Shown: in pieces, positions 24,542-32,464 of the stretch
Layout of the letters: the number at the start of each line of letters is the position of its first letter
How positions within the stretch are numbered: position 1 is the stretch's first letter
From: Bemisia tabaci
Lineage: Eukaryota; Arthropoda; Insecta; Hemiptera; Aleyrodidae
Assembly (NCBI RefSeq): GCF_918797505.1
Contig: NC_092795.1
Coordinates: 868,001 to 932,000, forward strand
Length of the DNA: 64,000 nucleotides
Reading direction: 5' to 3'
The notes under the pieces: generated by a model
Databases searched by the model: none
Told to the model about the DNA's origin: nothing
Seen by the model: only the letters and a program-made list of their open reading frames with translations
Translations under genes and position numbers: made by a program

Positions 24542-27500
24542 TAGAATTACGCTGTGTGAAATACAGCGTGAAGGAATGGTAAATTCTACCAATCTTTTTT
24601 TTTTTTTTTCAGTGTAAGAGCGTATCTCAATTTGCACGTGAGCTCTGTTTTTCGTATAGATCCATGCTTTCTGGGGCTCATACGGGAACCTAGATACGCC
24701 CTTTTGTCAAAGTAGCGAGGTTTTGACCCCTGTACAAGAAGGCAAATTAACAGGAACCGACAAGCGCACGCGATAAAGTCTCAATCACGACCTTGAATCC
24801 TGACGAACTGACCTTGAACTTCTTCATTTTCTTAATTATCGGAGCTTAGCGCAGCTGACTCATGAACTGGAGTTAGTCCGGCTCAATGTTGCCGCAATGC
24901 TGCCGCTACAAGCCCGGACTCATCGCTTCTTACGGAGACAGCGCCACATTTGGCAGCTCCTTATTTCAGCACTTGCTGATGAGTTTTGGCAATTTGCCAG
25001 AGATTTCCCGCCTGCCAACACCGGTTGGACGTATTTTTGTCAAACAGAACTATGTGCATTACGGCGTGAGCCGTGTTATGCATATATTCCTACAGGTCTC
25101 AGGGCTCATGTCTCAATGCACAAAGTTTCGTTTGGCAGAAATACGTTCAGTTCATGGGTATAAACAGACACCTAGGTGCTCGTTTAATAGTCGCTATTCA
25201 CTAATATCGTCTACTAAGCGAGCGTTATTAAGCGTTTATACGCAGTAAAAGGAACCGACTTTTTGTGTTGATATGAGTAGTAGAATACAAAGTAAGCTAA
25301 ACGTGCTTTTAATATTCTTCTATTAGTTCTTCCTTGGGTTTCATTCACCAAATTTTTGGGTAGGAAATTTGAAAACAACCACATTGAAACTTGGGTGCGA
25401 CCTGCCAAGATCAAACTTGGATCGTATTTGGATGTATTTCTGCCAAACGGAACTATGTGCATTATGACGTGAGTCCTGTTATGCATATACCCTGATGGGT
25501 CTCAGGGTTCATGTCTTATTACACATAGTTCCGTATGGTAGAAATACGTCTATTTGAGATGGTCCACTGCGCTAGCCCCTTGCATGTCGCAATCTTTGAG
25601 TGACGAAGAGAGGAACAAAAGTGCATTACTTCAGCAGAACACTTTCTTCATTCTCTGATGTCTCAGAGTAACATACGGTTTCTGTCGATTTAACCAAACC
25701 AAGGTCGATCAACCAAGTCCTTTAGGTTGATCTGGCCGAAAAAAAGTAATTCGATGTAACCCAATGTAGCCTTAGGCACGGAAAGTTTTAACTGTGTATG
25801 TTCCACGCAAAACCCTATTCACATAGTTTCTATTAGCAGTAATACATTTTGCAATTTGGTGCTGATACTTTGGCTGACTATCTTTTCCGCACAAAGTACA
25901 TTTGTGGTAATTTTTCTGATTATCGTTGCCGCAAATAATTTTCTTTAGTATATAGCAACGTCGAGAAAAATATGAGGAATATTTAAGAAAAATGAGTGAA
26001 CAAAGACTGAAAAAATTATTTCTTACCTAACTCAGCAGTCCAACAGGGATCGTCAGGGTCCAGATTTTCGTCCGAGAATTTTCCATTATTTTCATCTGCG
26101 TGCTTATACTTCAACTCCTTCTTAATTCTTGCTATTTCTTCCATAAATTGTTGATCTAATTTGTGCGAAAATGATTTTGTGCGGCAACGATAATCGGAAA
26201 AATTACCACAAATTTAATGTACTTTGTGCGAAAAAGATATTCTGCCGATATTTTAGACTGATTTTCAAAGCAACGTGTCTGCTACTAATTTTACTAAGTG
26301 CACAATTCGGTACATCACTTACGCAAGGAAGCCGACGCGAAGATAGCTACTTGAGGTTATCGAAGCCCCTTCAGTTATTCGTAGATGCAACATGGACATC
26401 CTCGGAGCACAAATAGTTGCATCAACGCGTCAGCATTGCAGTCGATTTGACTCCAAGTTTGGTCCATCAACCAAGTCCTTTTGGTTGATTTGACTCAAGA
26501 AAAGTAACTCATAATAACCCAAAATAACAGAAACGCGGGAATTTTTAACTGTGCCTAGAGCTGCAACCTGACTTACATGTATTTGATTGAAGCCCTTTAT
26601 AACATAACCTTCAACGAACGAAAAAAATAAGCAGCAGCACCATCAAAATCAGCCGTAAAAAGCAAACTCGTCAAAAAAAGGTGATTGTGTATATGAATGT
26701 TCGGACGTCACAAATGAAATTCTTGCAGCTTCTAGAGCATGTCGACATATTTGCATCCGTTTGAAGAAAGATTTGTTTTTTATGCGTCTATTGGAAGGAA
26801 ACGGGGAAAATTCTATTTACCTATTTGAATTTAACACACGGATGAGTTATTTTTAGCGAGCGACAAGAGTAATAAAAATATTAAATAAAGAGTGAGAATG
26901 CATCGGAAAACTGTGCCACCGTATTGAGGAAAAATCGTAGTCTGTCATACGTAGCACGTTGCCAAATTTGTCTGTATATAATATTCATTTTGTAAAAAAA
27001 AAACGATAAATATACTTCAAAAAGCATACATAGTAATAAATCCTCTCAAAAGTTTAAACAAAGAAAAAAAAAGAAATTATCCGAGGAAATTTGACAATGT
27101 CCGACGTCGCATGAGATGTTTCTTCCTGACATGGCATTGAGATTCAGGTGAGTCTGGGAAATACGGACACGTGTTGTTTCCTTGAAATGCTAATGCGCAG
27201 ATGAAAATGTATTCCAGGCGTTGACCCTTCTACTCAAGAAAAAATTCACCCAACAAATGCAGACACTTGGTTTTGTCCTTCCAAGGCTTAAAAAATCCGA
27301 ATAATCCGGCGGTATTTCGAACCCCTGTTTGAAGACCAATTTAAGAAAATGAGACGACTTACGAGGGAAAAATAAAAATACGCAATATAGACAAGGCTGT
27401 ACAGTAGCGTGTCTCCAGACTATGCAGCGTTTTCCTTTTCTTGGTGTCAACAAGTAGAGAGATACATTTTAATATGCTTTACAGATTTTAGTCGACTTTA

Positions 27501-30500
27501 ACTCACTGACGCTTCCTAAATTTTAGTACTGTAGGAGATATTACTTAAAATTCTCAAACGTTGATAGTCGTAGCTCTGAACATTTTGGGAGGGAAAATAT
27601 TATACGAAAATGATAAAGAGTCAAACTTTGATTCAGAGCATAGACTCCTAAAACCTTCATAAACAGTCTTGGATTGTATCCTGTGTGGCCGCGACAAAGC
27701 TATACAACTAATCGTGCGAATTGCTGACACGGATACTAGTGAATTATATCACAATCGAACCAAATAAAAAAAACAAATAAATGAGGAAAACACAACGTAA
27801 CCGTTTACTTTGTAGTCTTCTTCCTCGCCATCAGTTTTTAAACTATTCTTCTTCTTCAATATTCACGTGCTTGCCTGTTCAGATCTTAATTACGTTTAAT
27901 TGATCAATATGTAAATGTTTCGGAGTTGTGTAATCAAGAGTTATTGAAAGCTCTTCTAGATTGTCAGATCGTCATTAATTCACTGCATTAGCATGCATCA
28001 CTTCATCTATAAACAACCAATTTTGTAGGTTCATTAGCTTAAATCCAATTGAACAGCTTAAATGATGTTTATTTTCCTGATACAGGGACATCTTCCTTAG
28101 TAGAATTTGCGAGGGATCGAGAAAAATTCCGACTTAAGCGACTATTCGTCTTAGGTTTCCGCTTCGCCACTCAACACGAAATAAGCTCGAAAATTTTAAA
28201 GTGATTTTTTCAGTATCTTCGCCAAATTTTTAAAAAATTGATTGTAAATACATTTTTAATTTTTAAGTGAACTTTCAAATTCTCTTAAAGCCTTCTAAGA
28301 AAACATCCAAGTGCAGCAAAAGGCACATATTTTGAAGTTCGTACCTCAATTCATTCTTCAAAAATACAGTTATGTCATTGTTAATATTTTCTGAAACGTT
28401 CCTTTTTACGTATATAAATCTGCTTTGTGTACTTATGATGATATGCTATGTTGGAAGCATTTAGTAATGAATTGCTTTTGCCCACAGCGTTGATCCTGAC
28501 AAGCTGAAGCTGAAAATGGCATTGACTCTACCGAAACTTTACGGAGAATTTAAGGCTGATTTCGACGGCAAAGTTCTCAACTTCCCCATCAAGGGCAAGG
28601 GAAAATTCAGCGGGAACATGAGTAAGTACTGTCAAAAGAATCAACTTGAAAATAAAAGGATCACCCGTGATGAAATGCACCACGAAGAATTATTATTTAA
28701 TCTTCAGATTGAGGAGGGAAGCTAGGCATTATTCGAGCGATTGTGGTGCCTAAAAAATCAGAGAGATCATAACGCCTTTTGGTTTATCAAAGGTAATCAT
28801 CTGATTGCAAGGAGGATACGCCCTCTGACCGCGGAGCGGCCCAACCCCCCGAGAGCACTTCGCGCCCCTTTGAGTTATTCTAAATAGAACACGCTTATCT
28901 AGGGGCTATTTCCTGTCGCGTCCTGATAGCCGCAAAAAGTATAAAATAAGACCAGTAGATATTTGGAACGAGATGTGACAAAATATAAGCATTTACATTG
29001 TTTAAATGGGAGAAGTCACAATTTCATCACGCAATATGAAAAATAAACGTTTGGGTCATATTTCCAAAATCTGAAAAAAAGAGAGGGCTCATCTTGGAAA
29101 ACCTGTCAATAACCGTAAAAATCGTGATACCTGCTTCGAAAAATGGTAGAACGAACTACGACAAAAAATGAAGAATTAGGGGCTCAGAGAGCCTATAGTA
29201 ATGTTATGCCGGATTTTCGAAACCAACCCTATTTGATGCTGGTTCACCAAGCAAGAAGATTTAGCTTTAAAATGAGTTTCAACGATAAGTGATATTCGTT
29301 AAAAAGTACGTCCTAACCTACGGCCTAACGTTCAGCATATCATAGTACGGATATCTTTTGAGCTTTAAATTTTACTCAAAACAGAATTTGCTGAAAATGA
29401 AAATTTTATTTGATGAAGACGTAAACTTCGATTATTTTTAGTTGTTGCACAGGTGTTGTTTTTAACGAAATCTTTGCAATTGCCAAAATTCAACCTACAA
29501 CTAAAGTTTGTAGCGCTTTGCATCGACAAAAAGGCAATTTTGAGAATCAAGGACAAAAAATGTTTAAATGGCGGGAGAATTCTGCCACTCAGTTGTGGCA
29601 GGGCGCACAGAGAAAATGACGTTTTAAGATTTGAGTTTGTAGGATGAGGCGCCGTTAGGCTCTTTTGCGTGTTTAACCGAGTATCGCAATTTCATCTTCT
29701 AAGTAATTCCGCATAAAAATCAATCTGCATGCAATAAGTCCGATTTATGTTTTAAAAATATTGAACTTTATAACTGGTGTTTTACTTGTAATTTAGTATT
29801 TTAAACGTCTCAAAGTTATCAATGAGGAAAAAAATTTGAAACACTGTAGTTAAACTCACCAAAAAATGCTCCAAAAATACGACTACGATTAATGAAAAAA
29901 CTGCAACAAAATGAGAGGAAAAAAATTGAATGAGTAAAAATCAATCAGTCAAAATTTAATGGATAAAAATCAATCATGAAAATTGATTGTGATTTCCATT
30001 TTTGTGTGAATAGTTGGGCTTCAATGACTTTATGTTCATTGAAGATTGAAACATTTAAATTTTTGAGCCTTATTTTTCTCCAGAGTATATAAGTTTAAAG
30101 GTCATTTTTTTTTTAACAAACTGCCGTGTAATTTCTCAAATTTAAATGAATTATTTATTAAATATCACAAAAATGTCACTCAACTCTTCAATTTACGAAA
30201 CTCTTCGACTGCGTTCAAGATGAGCCTCAGACTCATGCTTTTTATGCATAGCACCATTACAAGAGAGGTACAATAATAGAATGTTTGAAATTTTTGCAAA
30301 GAAAAGCGGAGAAAGGAGCGATAAACTATTTTTACAAGTAGTTTTTTGGCTATTAGCTCATGTTGTAATCAAAACGTCTTGGCAATTTGCAGCAAATACA
30401 AAGTGTAACGTTGAAGGTGATGGAACTCTAGTCAAACAAAAGGAAGGTGAATTTTTGCAACTGAAGACTATCAAGATCAAGGCTACCCCTGGCGAGATGT

Positions 30501-32426
30501 CCAACATCAAGTACAAGAGCACCTCCAACAGCCGACAAGACGATGCTTTGAGTACGTATTTCATACAGTCTTCAATCATTCACAAAATTTAATTCACGAG
30601 TTTCAGTTGCACAAGTCCCAGACTTACAGTCTAATAACTGATCTTGGGATAAATTACTTAAAAATATGTAAAAGGTCGATTAAAGCCGCTCTACAGCGCT
30701 CTGCGACTCTCAACCGCCTTAGCTCCTCTCGTCAGACTCCCTCAGAGCTGCTTAGAGCTATTGCTTCTTATTTTTTTAGATTAAAGATGCGATACCCTTT
30801 GTTTTATGTTATCTATTGGCAAATTAATTTCTCCAAGAAGGTTACTGCGCAGTTAAACATTTTCAAGTCGCCTTATCGAGGGCCGATTAAGGCTTTTGTC
30901 AAATGCCAAGGCCAAGAATCGATTATTCTCTTTCAGATTGAAATTCCGAATTTCGCACAAACTGTCTTTTAGATTGTATCTTTAATTATTAGTAGGTAAG
31001 AATTCTATGTAAAATTACGAACCACTTTAGGTCTTCCTTTACGCTTGCGCCTTCCGTATGTTTGACGCTTATAACGTCGCTTGGCTGACATAAGGGCGTA
31101 ACTACACATTGAGATGAGCCTGGAAAAGCATTGAATTGTATGGAGCCCAGGGTTCATCGCAGATTGTAGTTACGCCCTTATGTCAGGTATATAGGCGACG
31201 ATAAGAACGATTACTTCGAATTTTTGTCGTGTTTTAAACATTACAGAGTACTTACGAATTTGATTGTTGAAGCTGACCAGAGACTAAACGACGGAGTTCT
31301 TCTCCAAAATGTAGAAATCTGTGTAAATCTTCAAAATGAGACCCCCTCCCAAGACACTTGGAAAAAATGCCAAATTTTAAACTGGCCTTTAACCGTTATA
31401 TCCTTAACATTCCGATGCATTAAAGTTCGAAAATATCTAGGATATTTTGAAGAAAGAGGCAATCATTTCTTTGGTAATATAGGTACATGCGTCTCAAAAA
31501 CTGTAAGTGCTTTTAAACTGCGCAATATTTTGCCCGGCTGAATGAATGGTTTGAAATTTTAACATCATTCTTTACATTTTTGAGTCATTACAGTTGAGTG
31601 GGAGGCTGGGAAAAACTTGATAGAAATTCAAAATTTAATAACCATTCTTCATTTTTGTTGGCTACTGAGTCGTGAACTATTACTAGGGGGCTATGCCTTC
31701 TGGCCGCTATACGCGGCCAAACCCCCAGAGGGCGCTTTGCGCTCTCTTATAGACCCGCTTCGACAAAAGAACGACCAATAAAAATAAAAATATATTCATA
31801 CCCAACTCTCTATTGTCCAAACTCCCTTTAGCCGGAAGCGATTGGACCAATAAAAATCGAATAAAAAAACAGGGATTTATTTCAAACTTTACTCGAAGAA
31901 TGAAACGAAACGGAACCGAGCATTTCGTCGCTTTTGGATAGTCTGTAGCATAGAAGCATACCTTCAATTCACTTACACTACTATTAACAGACCGAGATTC
32001 AACTTTTCCCGATTAGCTCAATTTTCCGCTGAATTTGGAATTCCCAAAATTTTTCATGGGCGGAAATTTCATATTTTGCCCCCCTTTTCATGCTCCCTGG
32101 TCTACCCTTATATAGAAAAACCTGGGTCATATTTTCAAAATCTGAATATAGCGGGCTCATCTAGGGACAATTTATCGCCTGTCAGTAGCTGCAAAAATAA
32201 TGAAAATCGGCCCGGTAGAACGCTGGAACCAAGCGTTACCAGATACGCAAATTAGGAGGTCTCAGAGCCTATGGTATAGATAAACCCTCTATTTGATTGA
32301 TACAGTTGTAACGTTACACGGCACATTCAATACTTTTCTAAAGTATGTTATATTGAGAAAGCACTCTAAATAAATGTGAGTCAAAATTAAAAGTTGACAC
32401 TCATATCAGTGATTCTCAATTTAAAA

Positions 32427-32464
<38 letters not shown>

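Larger units (their letters stand above)
22713..28487 (+). other. Intron 3 of the JHBP gene
   Basis: GTGAGT...CCACAG. Contains elements listed at 22822, 23078, 24478, 24617, 25027, 25430 and 25681-26555, and a decayed ATACTGCCGTG-family copy at about 26918-27137. Sequence from 27140 to 28480 is AT-rich with nothing recognised. Confidence 0.7.
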
